Below are positions 11,821 to 23,886 of a stretch of DNA of 64,000 nucleotides, piece by piece. The stretch is from Adiantum capillus-veneris. Its lineage: Eukaryota > Streptophyta > Polypodiopsida > Polypodiales > Pteridaceae. Position numbers and translations under genes: made by a program. Where the stretch lies: NCBI GenBank assembly GCA_014529385.2, contig CM043944.1, positions 68,189,895 to 68,253,894 of the forward strand, written 5' to 3'. Under the pieces are notes generated by a model. That model searched no databases and was not told the DNA's origin. It worked only from the letters and a program-made list of their open reading frames with translations. Positions within the stretch are counted from its first letter, which is position 1. Each line of letters opens with the position of its first letter.

Positions 11821-13460
11821 CAGCCACCCCTGGGCTCACACCATAGGACGGCAATGTTGGAGGTCAAGGATCAAAGCGTGCACTCGGTTCCATTTGAAAA
11901 TCCTATGTCCTAGGGTTTTCTTCTTCTATCTTCTGAGATCCTTGTGGCCCTACGGTGGCAATGTGAAAGCTTGTGGACCGAGGGCCATAGGGTGGCAATG
12001 TATAAGCTCAAGATCCATAAGTTGCCCTATATTCCATTTGGAAATCCTATGGCCCTAGGGTTTAGGGGCGACAATACATAAGCTCCAATACATAGCCCTA
12101 TGTTCCAGTTGGAGATCCTATGGCCCTAGGTCCACGACAATGTATAAGCTCAAGAGCCATATGTTGCCCTACTTTGTAGTTGGAGATCCTATGGCCCTAG
12201 GGTCATGGGGTGGAAATATGTAAGCTCAAGGGCCATAGGGTGCCACATGTCCCATATGGAGATTCTACGGCCCTAGGGCCATGAGGTGGCAATGTATAAG
12301 CTCAATGGCCATACATTGCCTATGTTTCATTCGGAAATCCTATGGCCCTAGGATAATAGGGTGGCAATGTATAAGCTTAAGGGCCATACATTGCCTATGG
12401 TCCATTTGGAAATCCTATGGCCCTAGGGTCATGGGGTGCCACATGTACCATATAGAGATCCTATGGCCCTAGGGCCATGGGGCTGCATTGATATCTTGGC
12501 CACCCTTGAACCCGCACCCTTGACCTTAGGGGCCTTAGGTTCTCTTATTGTATGTTGTGAGATCTTGTGGCCCTAGGGCCAGAGGGTGGCAATGTATAAG
12601 CTCAAGGGCCATACATTGCCTATGTTCCATATAGAGATCCTATGGCCCTAGGGCCATGGGGCTGCATTGATATCTTGGCCACCTTTGACATCGTGGCCAT
12701 AGGTTATCTTTTTGTATGTTTTGAAGTCTTGTGGCCCTAGGGCCATAGGGTGGCAATGCTCACACCCTTGGGCTTAGGGCCATAGGTTGTCTTTTTGTAT
12801 GTTTTTAAGTCTTGTGGCCCTAGGGCCATAGGGTTTCAATGTATAAGCTCAAGGGCCATATGTTGCCCTATGTTCCATTTGGAAATCCTATAGCCCTAGG
12901 GTCATGGGGTTGCAATGTATAAGCTCAAGGTCCATACATTGTCGTATGTTTCATATGCCGATCCTATGGCCGTAGGGTCATGGGGTTGCAATGTATAAGC
13001 TCAAGGGCCATACATTGTCATATGTTTCATTTGGAGATCTTATGGCCCTAGGGTCATGGGGTGCCATAGGATATATATATACTTGACATGAAACTCCGTG
13101 AGGTGATCTCGAGAACAACCCTATGGCCTTCAGGCCTTAGGGAGCTAATATAGAGCAAATATGCTTTATACCAGCATAGAGAGCTATGGCCCTGGGGCCA
13201 TAGGAAAACAATGAGGGTTTTTTGGAAACAATGAGGGCGCCTTGTGGTCTAGGGGCCATAGGAAGTCAATATAGATCATAGAGCATAGACAATAGAGTAT
13301 AGAGCAAAAAGAGATTTTTGGAAACAATGAGGGCTCCTTGTGGTCTAGGGGCCATAGGAAGTCAATATAGATCATAGAGCATAGAGCCCAGAGAGATTCT
13401 TAGTAGCATAGAGGGAACCCTATGACCTTCAGGCCACAAGGTGCTTCTCATGAAACACCC
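11821..13460. repeat. Palindromic repeat cluster C (about 1.6 kb tandem array)
   Basis: Units of roughly 60-115 bp repeat the block 'tggagatcctatggccctagggtcatggggtggcaatgtataagctcaagggccatac'-type sequence in various states. The core cctatggccctagggccatagg is a perfect palindrome in several copies, so each unit can form a hairpin. The last units (13,180-13,450) include two near-identical copies of a 90-bp segment. The array ends just upstream of the plus-strand transposase-like gene. Confidence 0.85.
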
Positions 13461-13551
13461 ACATACATACTTGTTATGCTTTATGCTACGTAAATCAATA
13501 TAATCTACAAGCGGTTTGTTTAACAAATATTCTTGCAATCTTCTTGCAGGT

Positions 13552-16470
13552 ATGGCTAATTTCAATCATGGTGATAGAGTGTGTATGTTTGTAGCGACAC
13601 AAAAGGTTGCCATTGGGATTGTATTCGAAATAAATCCAAGTGCATATTGTTCTGGCATGCTTATTGGGGAAGGCAATGTATCGGTGTCAGTTGATTTGTG
13701 TTTTGAAAAGAAAGCACTCATCCCTTTCCCAACAATGGATGCATTGACAGTGGGAGATTCTTTTCATAGTATTGTGAAATGGAGTAGTGGGTTGTTGAAA
13801 CATATAAATGAGATGTAGTACAAAGGGTCTTCTATGCATGAGGCTGACAAAGCAAAAGGAGCATTGGATGGACAATGTAATGGAATGAGCTACATAGAGG
13901 TTTGGAAGGATAAGAGGGTTCAACTTTGGGATGAAAGCAAAACACATGTAGTGGCCGAAGGGGTTGTCATGTATGTGTGTCCGTTTGACTCTGTAAACTT
14001 TGGTGAGCTAGGTGAAGATAACATTGGTATTGGTATTGAAACATCCTATGCAGATGAGGCTACTATTTCTACAGAAGCTAGTGTATGCATCATTAATCTA
14101 GTTTGTTGGCCTATCAAGAGAGTGACAACTATGGATGGAAAAGAATTGTTATGATATGAGGATCTACATGCTATGCATGCGTTACAAGACACATGCATTG
14201 AATCAGCTTATTTGGCAGAGCCTATTTCAAAAAAGAGGAAATATTGCTTTGCAAATAGGAAGCCAAAAATGTCAGTGAAAGCTTCTAAGAGATCCAATCA
14301 AGCATCTCTAGCATCTGTCCAGCTTGTTTCAACCACAGATTGTTTTTCCAAAAGGTGTTTTCAATATGCCAATCGAGATAAGGTCATGGCTATGCGCACT
14401 GAATTTTGGGGACAGAGTTTGCAAAATAGAACAAACTATGTGTATGATACAATGTTGACTGCATGGCGTGAGAACAAAACAACTACAAAGACATGCTTTG
14501 TGTTTTCTTTTAATGGCAGTGAGGTTTGCAGTAGAGCTTGGTACGAAATTCATGGCATTCCAAAAACTTCATTTTATCATTACAGTGAACATTTTGAGAA
14601 TGGGGTAAGACGCTCAGTGCATGGTAATGATGGTGTCATGAGAAAAGGAAGAGACCATACAAAAATGGGAAGGGCATTGATGCGGATGAACGTCGAATTC
14701 ACATGTTGCAACAACAAAGTTGTACGAATGTGTACTACACCTGGCGTAAGTTCTCCCAGTTGCAAAAGGATAAGTATTTATGCATTATACATGATAAAAT
14801 GGATCAAAAAAGACAGCAATACCTAGGTTGCGTGTGAACTCAAAAGATTATGCGAATGCATATCAATTGCAAGTATCATTAACACGTATGATAACACATG
14901 GACATGGTCATGGTCATGGAATGTATGGTCAGTTCTCACTTAATGGTCTATGGCCTTCAGATCCCAATGCTACAATTGGTTCCCTTGCATTATGCTACAG
15001 AATCTGGAAAGAATAGAAAACCATGGACAAGGAGATTTATGCCATGACGGTATGCCACGCAGCAATGTAATGTTATTCAATGCATTGAACTCAAGGAGAG
15101 CTCTAGACCTCCAAAACAAAATGAAGTAAGACCGTGAGAGGAATGCATCAACAATGACACCACCGTTGGCCATCCAGGGATGTAATGAAGAGATTGTACA
15201 CATACAATCAACTTCCTCTCAATGTGTTGTGGATACCATATCCAGTCCTGTATTTCAAAAATTGCATGAGAATCTTTTGCTACAGCTAGATAATTATGCA
15301 AGAGAGAATAAAAATCGATATTTGTTTGCATACTTATCCTTGTTAGTAGCAAAAGGAGTTTTCAAAACCGTGTTGTTGGGATTCTTAATGGTTGGTCATA
15401 CACATGAGGACATAGATGCAATGTTTAGTAAGTTCTCAGAAAGATTGCGAACAAGAATGACATTCACTTTTCCACATCTGATGGAACATTTTCAAAAATG
15501 TGAAAGCTCAGCTCCAGCACCATTTTTGATGACACAAGTTCCCGAATTTAAATCCTTTGTGCAAGGGTACATGTGTGACGGACAAGATGCTCTAGTCAGA
15601 CACTCTAAGCCACTTCAATTTTGTTTCTATATGCAAGGTGAATTCCCAGTAATGCAGAACAAAATTCATCCCAAATCACCCGATTGGATGCCAAAGGAGT
15701 CGGGGATTGAGTTGTGGAAAAAAGATGACCACGGAAAACCAAAATTACCAACACGCTATCCAGATGTGGTACCTATAGCAGACTATGTGAGAGATAGTCC
15801 GCTTGTTATTCAAGGGATTAAGTCATATCTTGAATTTTGGAAAAGATGTTCTCTATTAAAGGGAAAGGACCATGACTCCACAAAATACATGGAGCCTATT
15901 ATCACTTATTGGCTAAACATAATCAATGAGCTTGAACAACCAACCAATAAACACATTGGTGAATATACAACATTTTGGCCAAAGACTATAGGGAGTCATA
16001 GAATGCAGGAGATAGAGGAAGACAGAGATGAGTTTCAAGGATATGAAGAATTGAATGATCACTATGTTCGTCCTCAAAGTGCAAGGCCACAAGAGGCCTT
16101 TAGGTCTCAAATTGATGTAAGAAAAGGGGATCTTGTTCTTGTGAGACCCGCAGATCCTGAATATCCGATATGGCTAGGAGTGGCAGAGTCAAACGTTGAT
16201 GTAGACAAATCATCTCCTAACTACAAGAAAGTTCTGATTCAGTATTGGGCACCAAAACATCGAAAACGAAATCCCACATTCCAAGAAAAGTATGAGGATT
16301 GTTGGAAAAAGAGTTGGTGCTGCAATCTTGCTGACCCAAAGTGCTGGGAGTGTGTTGATACAATTGTATGGTCATGGACTCCAAAGGGTGGAAAAATTGC
16401 GGAAACAGTCAAGATCCCATCAAATTTCATGGAGAAGGCAGAGGCTAGCTTAATAGGAGAAATTGAATAG
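13552..16470 (+). pseudogene. DUF8039/DUF7869 transposase-like gene with internal stops
   Basis: The ATG at 13552 lies two bases after a likely acceptor (ttcttgcag). The main frame has stops at 13816 (TAG), 14152 (TGA) and 14824 (TAG), and a shifted stretch between 14,825 and about 15,150. The first 90 residues (VAIGIVFEINP.., ALIPFPTMDALTVGDSF..VKWS) and a second similar copy at about 13,930-14,150 look like DUF8039. Around 14,335-14,700 is a Cys-containing region (CFSKRCFQYANRDKVMAMR, FNGSEVCSRAWYEIHGI) typical of the N-terminal part of DUF7869 proteins. The RNase H-like core shows QLDNYARENKNR (near 15,285) and VGHTHEDIDAMFSKFSERL (near 15,391), acidic residues expected for a DDE-type enzyme; the first Asp strand is lost in the shifted region. 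The C-terminal 130 residues (GDLVLVRPADPEYPIWLGV..) resemble a chromatin-reader type beta barrel. It probably mobilised DNA; the copy is dead. Confidence 0.7.
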
Positions 16471-16517
16471 CATTTCATATCTTGCTCATTGTTTTATTTC
16501 CCCAGCTAATGTATGAT

Positions 16518-16783
16518 TTTATGAAGTATTTTTAAACACCCACATAAAAATAAAAATTCTAAAAGGTGTTTCTCAACACCACCATTTTCTTGGGAATCTA
16601 TCTCTTTTATGAAGTGTTTTGAAACACCCACATAAAAAAAATAAATTTAAAAGCTGTTTCTCAACACCACCATTTTCTTGAGAATCTATCTCTTTTATGA
16701 GGTGTTTTGAAACACCCACATAAAAATAAAATTTTTAAAAGGTGTTTCTCAACACCACCATTTTCTTGAGAATCTATCTCTTT
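16518..16783 (+). repeat. Three tandem copies of an 88-bp repeat downstream of the transposase-like gene
   Basis: Three copies of about 88 bp follow the stop codon, each with ttttatgaagtgttttgaaacacccacataaaa and aggtgtttctcaacaccaccattttcttg. Each copy holds two short inverted repeats (ggtgttttgaaacaccc; ggtgtttctcaacacc), so the 3' UTR could form a series of hairpins. Confidence 0.85.
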
Positions 16784-17880
16784 GTCACATTCCCGAAATT
16801 AAATGAAAATTTTCCAAATTTAAGAAAATGATAGTGGGAAATGACATGCCATATGGGGTGGCCTCTACACCACACATAGCTTGAACATCCCAAAGCATCA
16901 TCTCATGGTAGGAATAATCATATAGGCAGGAAGGGGCACCACCTAGCATAAGTTCGGCCAGGACGCAAACATACATGACCTAGGGTAGCAAAAGTGAAAT
17001 GCCCTCTAGGTAATCAACATGAAATGGCGGTATAGCAGACGTCCATATGTAAGAAAATGCCTAATCACTATTCATTAGTGTGTGTAGGATGGAGGTATGT
17101 GAAAAGCTCAGAACAGAGCACACTGACTAGTGGGAGAGATTGCACGTTATGGAGCACAAGCAAGGTGATATACAAGAGACAAAACATCCCGCGATTAGGG
17201 GAAATCAAATAGAGACTGGATCCCAAAGATCAAAACACATTTTCACCCTTTATTGGTGATGATGATACTTACAAGTGGTGGTATTGACAACTACAAACGT
17301 GGTTCTTGGCATTAGGGATGCATCATGGAATGTGGGCGCCATATGGTGCATGGCGAGGTTGGATTTAGCGGGGAGGTTAGTTGAGGGGGAACATCAAGAC
17401 GATGCGGCCACCGACGACATCAATCACCAACATTGAGAGCGGCCCAAGGTAGCATGGCGTTGATGCCTTCAATCCAAGCGTGCTCATGTTGCTTGGCGGG
17501 AGAGTAGTGACTACTTCATGTGCATAGAGTGGTCATGATTAGTAACTCAACCGTGATGTGGTGAATCATGCGGAGAATGGTGATGTTGCCGATGCTAAAA
17601 TGCCCAAGCTTACAACCAAAAATGATGCCATTAGCTCTCAAGCATGGGGTGCAGTACGTGCTTAGTGATGCTTACAATGTAGAGTGCATGGAGCTAGTGT
17701 GCTTCTCCTTCACTTGTCTTCTTTTGTGCTAAGGGGAGGCCTCTTTATATAGGCTTGAGAGGTGGTCCTTACCGAATGGTCATTGCAAATTGGTCGCTGT
17801 AGAAGGTCTAGATGCCTCTCTAGTAAGAGAGATAGAGAGAGAAAGTAGAGATAGAGAGAGAAAGAAGAGTGGAGTGGGGG
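16784..17880. other. Unassigned spacer, perhaps LTR-derived on the minus strand
   Basis: No ORF is supported. A TATA-like ctatataaagag reads on the minus strand at about 17,742-17,755, and the segment begins tgtcacattcccg, which would be a CA-type LTR end on the minus strand. I cannot place a matching start, so an LTR is only a possibility. Confidence 0.2.
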
Positions 17881-19070
17881 AGAGTTTTTTTACAATCCAC
17901 TAGCCATGGCTAGGTTATTAGGGAAAAGTGGGATTTTGGGGCATTTACAAGGGTTTTGTCGATGGTTCGGGTGGTCGGTGTGAGGTTTTAGTGCTGCTGG
18001 AGTCGGTTTTTTTCGTGATAAGCCAAGATGTTTTGTGCTACCTCCTGTCGGTGTTTGCCAGGAGGTGCCTTCAGCGCCACTTCTTGTTTTGGTGTTGGCG
18101 ACGCGCGAGTTAGCCTCCTTCTTTCTTTTGACGTTGATGTTGTATTTTCCTTTTCTTTTTATTGTGAGTGCATATATGCGTGTGTGCAATGCGTGTGTGC
18201 ATGTATGTGTATATGGTAAGTATGTAGTGTGTATCATATATGGTAAGTATGTGTGTAGTGCCGTGTGTGGAAACGAGAGAAAGAGGACGGGGGGGGGGGG
18301 GGGGGGGTTATCAATTATGTATATATATACATAATATATATATTGTGCGTTTACTACCTGCATGGACAACGGAGCGACGAGAGGAGAAGGCACTGGGGAA
18401 GATGGGAGGGGAGTGTGTGTGTGTGTGTGTGTGTAGGGTGTGTGAGAGAGAGAGAGATGGCTTCGGTCCTACAAACTGCGCCTACGGGCTGGTCTGAGCA
18501 CAAAGAGCGGGGGTGAGGTGGAGAGGGAGGGAGTGGGTGTGTGGGTTGTGGGAGAGAGAGAGAGAGAGATGGTCCCATGCGCCTACGAGAGTGGGTGTGT
18601 GGGTTGTGAGAGAGAGAGAGAGAGATGGTCTCATGCGCCTACGGGCTGGTCCAAAGGATGCGCAAGGGAGAGATGGGGGGGGGGGTGGTAGGGCTGCTTT
18701 CGACCGACACTGAGTGAGGAAGGGGGGGGATCATTTTAATGGAGTCAAGGATGGGATATGAGGGAAAAGGAGAGTTGCATTAATATCGTCCCCTTATGGG
18801 TTGTTCACACGCAGTGAGAGATAGAAGAGGGAGAAGGTAGGGGGCGGAGGTAGCGAGAGAGGGGAGAGATTCGGGGGGGTGGGGGGGGGGGGGGGGGGGG
18901 GGAGGGGTCGTGGCCTGCTGGTGGGAAGAAAACAAGGGGGAGGAGAGAGAGGCGTGTGCGAGTCAAAGAAAGGGGGGGGGAGGGATAAGAGAGAGAGAGT
19001 GCGGATCATAATGAAAGAGAGAGATTTTGAAAAAAAACGGCGACCCGCCCTAGTTTCCTAGAACCTTAGT
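17881..19070. repeat. Low-complexity GT/GA/G-rich region
   Basis: The stretch holds several microsatellites: G runs near 18,289-18,307 and 18,866-18,902, (GT)n near 18,415-18,433, and many (GA)n runs, with two near-identical 65-bp copies of 'gtgggttgtgggagagagagagagagatggtc..catgcgcctac' at 18,540-18,640. Open frames here are low-complexity artefacts. Confidence 0.8.
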
Positions 19071-20430
19071 TCTCTTGCCGGGCTAGAGGGCGGTGTGGAT
19101 AACCCGGCGTCAGTAGCACTCGACTTCCTTCTTATAAGTACATGACTTACTCCTAGATTGTAAACTTTTAGTAGTCTTTTCCTTGTTCTGAGAATGGCCT
19201 CTGACAATAAGAGCATTGCTAGACTTTGAGCCCTCCATGTTCTTCCTAATAACCTCCTCTATTAACAGGTGACCTTCAACATCAGCTGATATGGTGTGTT
19301 CTCAATCTCATAAAATTACAAGAGGTTCTTTATAGTTAGACACACGTTAGAAAAATAGGGTTCCATGATTAGGGGTTCCTTTTATAGAAACTGTAATTTT
19401 TAGTGTAAATTGAGCCGTAATTTTGAAGGGGTAATTACTTTTAATATTCCAATAATTATTAGCTTATGGAAATCAATGAAATAGACCTAATATCAGCAAT
19501 GAGAAATACAAGAACCATTTTTGGATCATTAGTTTAAGAGAAATTATTTTTCGAAGCCAAAAACCAATGTATTTTAATTTTTATAAATAGTAAAATTAAC
19601 ATAAAATTCAGAGTTATATTTTCTTTGATTCTTTAGGTTGAGATTGATTTTTGTTTTTAAATCCATAATTTTTCAGACAAAAGTGAATCTTTTGGAAATT
19701 ATTCAGTGATTCTAGTAATTAATTATTTAAAGGCACTTTTAGTAGAATATAGGAATTTAGTAGAAAATGCAATAAATGCTGAAAATTATCAAAATCAAGC
19801 ATAAAAATCAAAATTAGAAAAAAATAGATTGATGCATGGAAAAATGGATTAATCAAGTTCTAAGCATCTATAAAGGTATTTAAATTGAAATACAATACCT
19901 ACAACATTGATATTTTTGGATTTAATAAAGCATCACTTGATGGAATATTAAGTAACGGGCATCATCAAGGAGTTTTCAACTAAAGCAAGTAGATTAAATT
20001 GTTTTCTTCTTTGATGGCATACCTTAGGCATATGCATACCTTAGGCATAGGGACTGTGGGTGGCATGTACAAGAGCTATGGGGGCACCTATAGTGTGTTG
20101 GCTTTGTTTCATGGTTAGACTTTATGTAAAAGTTTGATTTTTGTAGTGATGTAAGGGTATGCCCCCTATAAAGGCATGTTTGTTTGGGTACTATTGTAGC
20201 TTGTCCCCTACACGATATGTAGGGGTGGAATCTTAGGTAAATTTTTATGGTTAATGTTAATTTATAACCCTTGTTGACGAGGGTATTGCTATAAAAAAAA
20301 ATTATGTTGTTCTATGGTAATCATTGTAAATTGCTGTATCGGAAAGTCGAGCTTAATTGATGGCTTTTGCATGTGGGTAAATTTGAACGTTTTACTATGT
20401 GGAAAAAATCTAAGATATTTTTCCATATGG
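19071..20430. other. AT-rich intergenic DNA, nothing recognised
   Basis: I find no convincing ORF, RNA gene or repeat structure in this stretch. Confidence 0.5.
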
Positions 20431-20439
20431 TAAAATTAT

Positions 20440-20790
20440 AGTCCCACATTTATGATAGTTTTTGAAATTTCCATAGATGGGAAAGTATCCAATATTTCCC
20501 TAGCATGTGGGAAAATTCCAATATTTTTTAATGTGGAAAATATATTTTTTGAAATACTTCTCCTATATGGAAAATGAAAAAATTCCAATATTTTTCTATG
20601 TGGAAAATATATCTTTTGAGATACTTTTCCTATATGGAAAATGGGAAAATTCCAATATTTTTCTATGTGGAAAATATATATCTTTTGAGATACTTTTCCT
20701 ATATGCAAAATTTGGGATGTGGAAAAAGTTAAGGTGTTTTTCCTATGTGGAAACTAGTGGGATGTGGGAAAAGTTTGGGAATTTGGTTTT
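20440..20790. repeat. Tandem repeat, about 65-bp units
   Basis: Four or five copies of a unit containing ccaatatttttctatgtgg and tttcctatatggaaaatgggaaaa, AT-rich and internally palindromic (tatggaaaa/ttttccata). Confidence 0.8.
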
Positions 20791-20946
20791 TCTTAGATGA
20801 GAAATCTTCACCAAGTGAAGTGAGAAACCTTTTTTCCTAAGTTAGAAAAGGGGATATGAAAGTACTTTCACATATGAGACTTTTATCTTAGTTATTCGAA
20901 ACTAAGTGGAAATGTGTAATAGGCATTATTTATTATCTACTTTGTT

Positions 20947-21171
20947 TTTTTTTTTTAAAAATTACCATGAGGGTGCGGGGAAGGAAGTAGGGGAAATTAT
21001 ACACATATCATGTATTTACAACTGTACATTGCTGCACATCACACCCTCGAGGGGCAACCATGGGAACCACCCCCCCCCCCCCCCCCACCCTAGAGGAGGA
21101 GAATACACCCAAGAGAACGGAACTTGTGAGCCTCGAACCAGTTACATCTCAAAGGCTACGCTTCTTGGGTG
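20947..21171 (-). mobile_element. tRNA-derived SINE with A-tail and 12-bp target duplication
   Basis: On the minus strand the element starts near 21171 with a tRNA-like head: ctggttcgaggctcac matches a pol III B box and aagcgtagcctttgagatg lies at A-box distance. It ends in an A-tail (T run at 20,945-20,956 on the plus strand). The flanking 12 bases atctactttgtt are identical at 20,935-20,946 and 21,172-21,183, a target-site duplication. A homopolymer of C (21,069-21,086) lies inside. Confidence 0.75.
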
Positions 21172-21577
21172 ATCTACTTTGTTATTGTTGAGATGGGCAA
21201 GCAACCTACTTTCCTCTATGAACACCCAAAACAGCTGGTAAGCGTGTGTAAGAGGACATTATGATGCTTCCATTAAGAGCTTACCCAAGGAATAAAGGAG
21301 GATAAAGCTTCTCTCATCTAGGTGGCAACCATTAAAGTTACTCAAACCCAAGATGCTCATCTAGCTTCCTTTCGTTGTTTGAAGTTACTCAAACCCAACC
21401 TTTATATGCAGCTGTAGCCTCAACCAAATATATTGATGCTTTCCTTCACTCTTTGAAGTTACTCGATGCTCACCTAATTTATATGAACTATGAAGCTGTA
21501 GCCTTCTGAAAATCTTGTCTAATCCTTTACTTTTTCTCTCTGGTCTCCCTTTGAGACTCTAAGTGTGTGAATAAACA

Positions 21578-23529
21578 ATGGAAAAGAATGTCTTTGTGTT
21601 TCAATCGACGACAATGGAAACGGAATTGAACGGCGACACTCGAGATGCTTCACATGACGACCCGAGATGCACAGGTTCGTCGGCAGCAATTGTTAGTTAA
21701 TAAGTGTGAATCACCCCTTAGCCAAATTACCCTTTACTAGTACACCTAGTTCGAAGTCAGATAATTTTACCTATTTCACTCCACAATCAATGTTGGTTAG
21801 TTAGTGAGCTCTAATCATCCCACCTACTGTAATTTCTCCTCATTGCAGATATACACACACTTAGTTTTGTACTCATTCGATCTCAGTGAAATCAATTAGC
21901 TTTTGTGCTCTAGTTGTCTCAGTGAGATTTCACTAAGTTCATTAAGTCTTTCTTTGTCTTAATATGTGCTTAATTAAGTAGATTGATTAGTTTCAATAGC
22001 AACAACAGGCAATCATAATGGAGAAGACATCTATGGAGAGGGTGAGGAGGGGTGTCAACAAATTATCCAATTAGAGCAATCTCGGTGGACATCTGAAGCG
22101 CACAAGCTCATGCAGCACCCACAAATATATAGCTCGCCGCCGTCATGGTCATCATGGTCACATTTCTATTTGAGCGGTGTGAAAAATGCATTGCCTAGAA
22201 GCGAACTCTTCAAGAGAGTAGATCAGCTCCACCTTCGCGACAAGAATGGGGATGCATACACTCACAAAATGTTTTCCCTGGGTCCTTTCAATGCCAAACC
22301 CGTCGATGTCTCAGAACAGGACAGATTGAAGCTGTCAGCAGTCTGCAAGCTGTTCGGAGACTCACCCGAGGTCTTTCAGCAGCTTGTGCAGGCAATGAAA
22401 AAGCGTCTCCCTCTATTTAAAAGCTTATACAATGAAGACTTTTCGCAGTGGGAGGGCGGGACACTTGCGCTTCTTTTTGCTGTGGATGCGGTTTGCATAG
22501 TCGCGGGGCTCGTTTGGAAGGTTGACGCCTTTCAACATAGATCCATCGCTTCTGATGTCATTCTTGTCGAGAACCAGATCCCTGTTCTTGCGATCAGCTA
22601 TGCCATCCAAAGCATAAATACAGCACAGGGAAACATCGCCGAGCTGCAGCCACGGCTATGCCATATCGAACCTCTGCAACTCATTGTTGTTAGCTTGTTG
22701 AAAATGTTCTCACCATTTCCACACAAGCAGGTGCAGCAGGAGAGTGCAGACGTATTAAAGAAGGACTTGAGTGATTACCGCCCACTTCTTGGATTTCTTT
22801 ACGATACACTAACACGGTAAACTATATATTGTCTTTCTGTTTAATTAGCTGCTGCGCTGTCTGATCAATGCATGCATATTCAAATTAATAGCAAGCTAAT
22901 TAAGTGATGAACGGCGCAGGGGCTCCTTCAGCTCGAGTGATGAATACTATGAATGCAGCTATTTCGACAAGCTGCAGAATGATATTAATGCAGAGGAAGA
23001 CCGTGGTTACAAGAAGAAGGAGGGGCCCTACTCCATGCCGGGAGCCTGCAGTCTAGAGAAACACAGGCTCAAGTTCGAGGGTCTGCAGGAGGCCGATTTC
23101 ACAAGAATTCATTTCGTGGACGCTGCAGGGACTCTAAAGCTGCCAGAGATTCATGAAATGAACGAATGCAGGCAGAGATTCCTGCTGAATTTAGTGGCAT
23201 ATGAGCAGAATATAGCAGGGAGCAGCAATTACAAGCCAGTAACATCATATGTGGGGATGATGGGCGCTCTGATGAAGGGAGAGAAGGACGTGGAGGTGCT
23301 GCTGAGGAGCGGGGTACTCGTGGAGCTGAACGGGCAGAATATCAACGCGAAGAAGGTGCAGGCAGAGCTATGGCAGAAAATTGTGAGTAGCCTCGAATTA
23401 TTGCCGCATACTCGCACAAAAGCAGACGCCAAGGTAGAAGAGGGCGTGCGTGACTTCACTGATCGCAAGCTCAACAAAGCCAGAGCATTCATCTTCTCTT
23501 ATGGCCATAGCTTCTGCAATTCCTGCTAA
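21578..23529 (+). CDS. DUF247 domain protein (three exons)
   Basis: Proposed exons are 21578-21674, 22009-22816 and 22920-23529. The first junction joins phase 1 to the open frame with QQIIQLEQSRW; the second (donor gtaaac, acceptor gcgcag) joins phase 2, and both keep the frame. The protein of about 500 residues has DUF247 hallmarks: HKMFSLGPFNA, the hydrophobic LALLFAVDAVCIVAG, SDVILVENQIPVLAISY, and in exon 3 FRIH/RFLLNLVAYEQ-type and TSYVGMMGALM. DUF247 proteins are plant-specific membrane or cell-periphery proteins, some linked to self-incompatibility. The usual C-terminal transmembrane helix is not evident, so this copy may be short. It has no internal stops, and codon use is GC-richer than the surroundings. 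Exon 1 is the least certain; the alternative start is ATG 22110. Confidence 0.8.
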
Positions 23530-23835
23530 TTTGTTTCCTCCAAGTACTCCTGCTTTGTTTGCAGGAATGCCAATAATGCCAGCCCTAATTAGAACCATGC
23601 ATATAAGTGAAGGGTTGCACCCATGCACCTTGTTTAGTTTGCCGGGGTTGCAAATAATCCTCACTTTATTGCAGTAACCCAAAGGGCTTGCAAAAAAAAT
23701 TAATCCTACCTTTTTCTTTTTTTGGGGGGAAGTAATTTCATCCTCATTCTCCACCCCTTATGCTTTGTTATATCCTATTGCTTTGTACTTTGTCCTATAG
23801 ATTCTTGTTCCTTTCTCTCAATTTCCACTTGTATT

Positions 23836-23841
23836 AATAAA
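23836..23841 (+). terminator. Likely polyadenylation signal of the DUF247 gene
   Basis: AATAAA lies about 305 bases after the DUF247 stop codon in T-rich DNA, the first such hexamer in a plausible 3' UTR. Confidence 0.4.
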
Positions 23842-23886
23842 GCTGATCACATTGCTTTTATATCTTTCTAACCGCCTTCTATGCTT

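Noticed and set aside
11821-13460. CRISPR-like array
   Set aside because: Units are degenerate, adjacent and lack unique spacers; this is a palindromic tandem repeat in a plant genome.
18028-19061. Several overlapping ORFs on both strands
   Set aside because: Low-complexity G- and GA-rich DNA; no codon bias or domain.
20995-21110. Small ORF over the poly-C tract
   Set aside because: It lies inside the SINE and includes a proline run from the C homopolymer.
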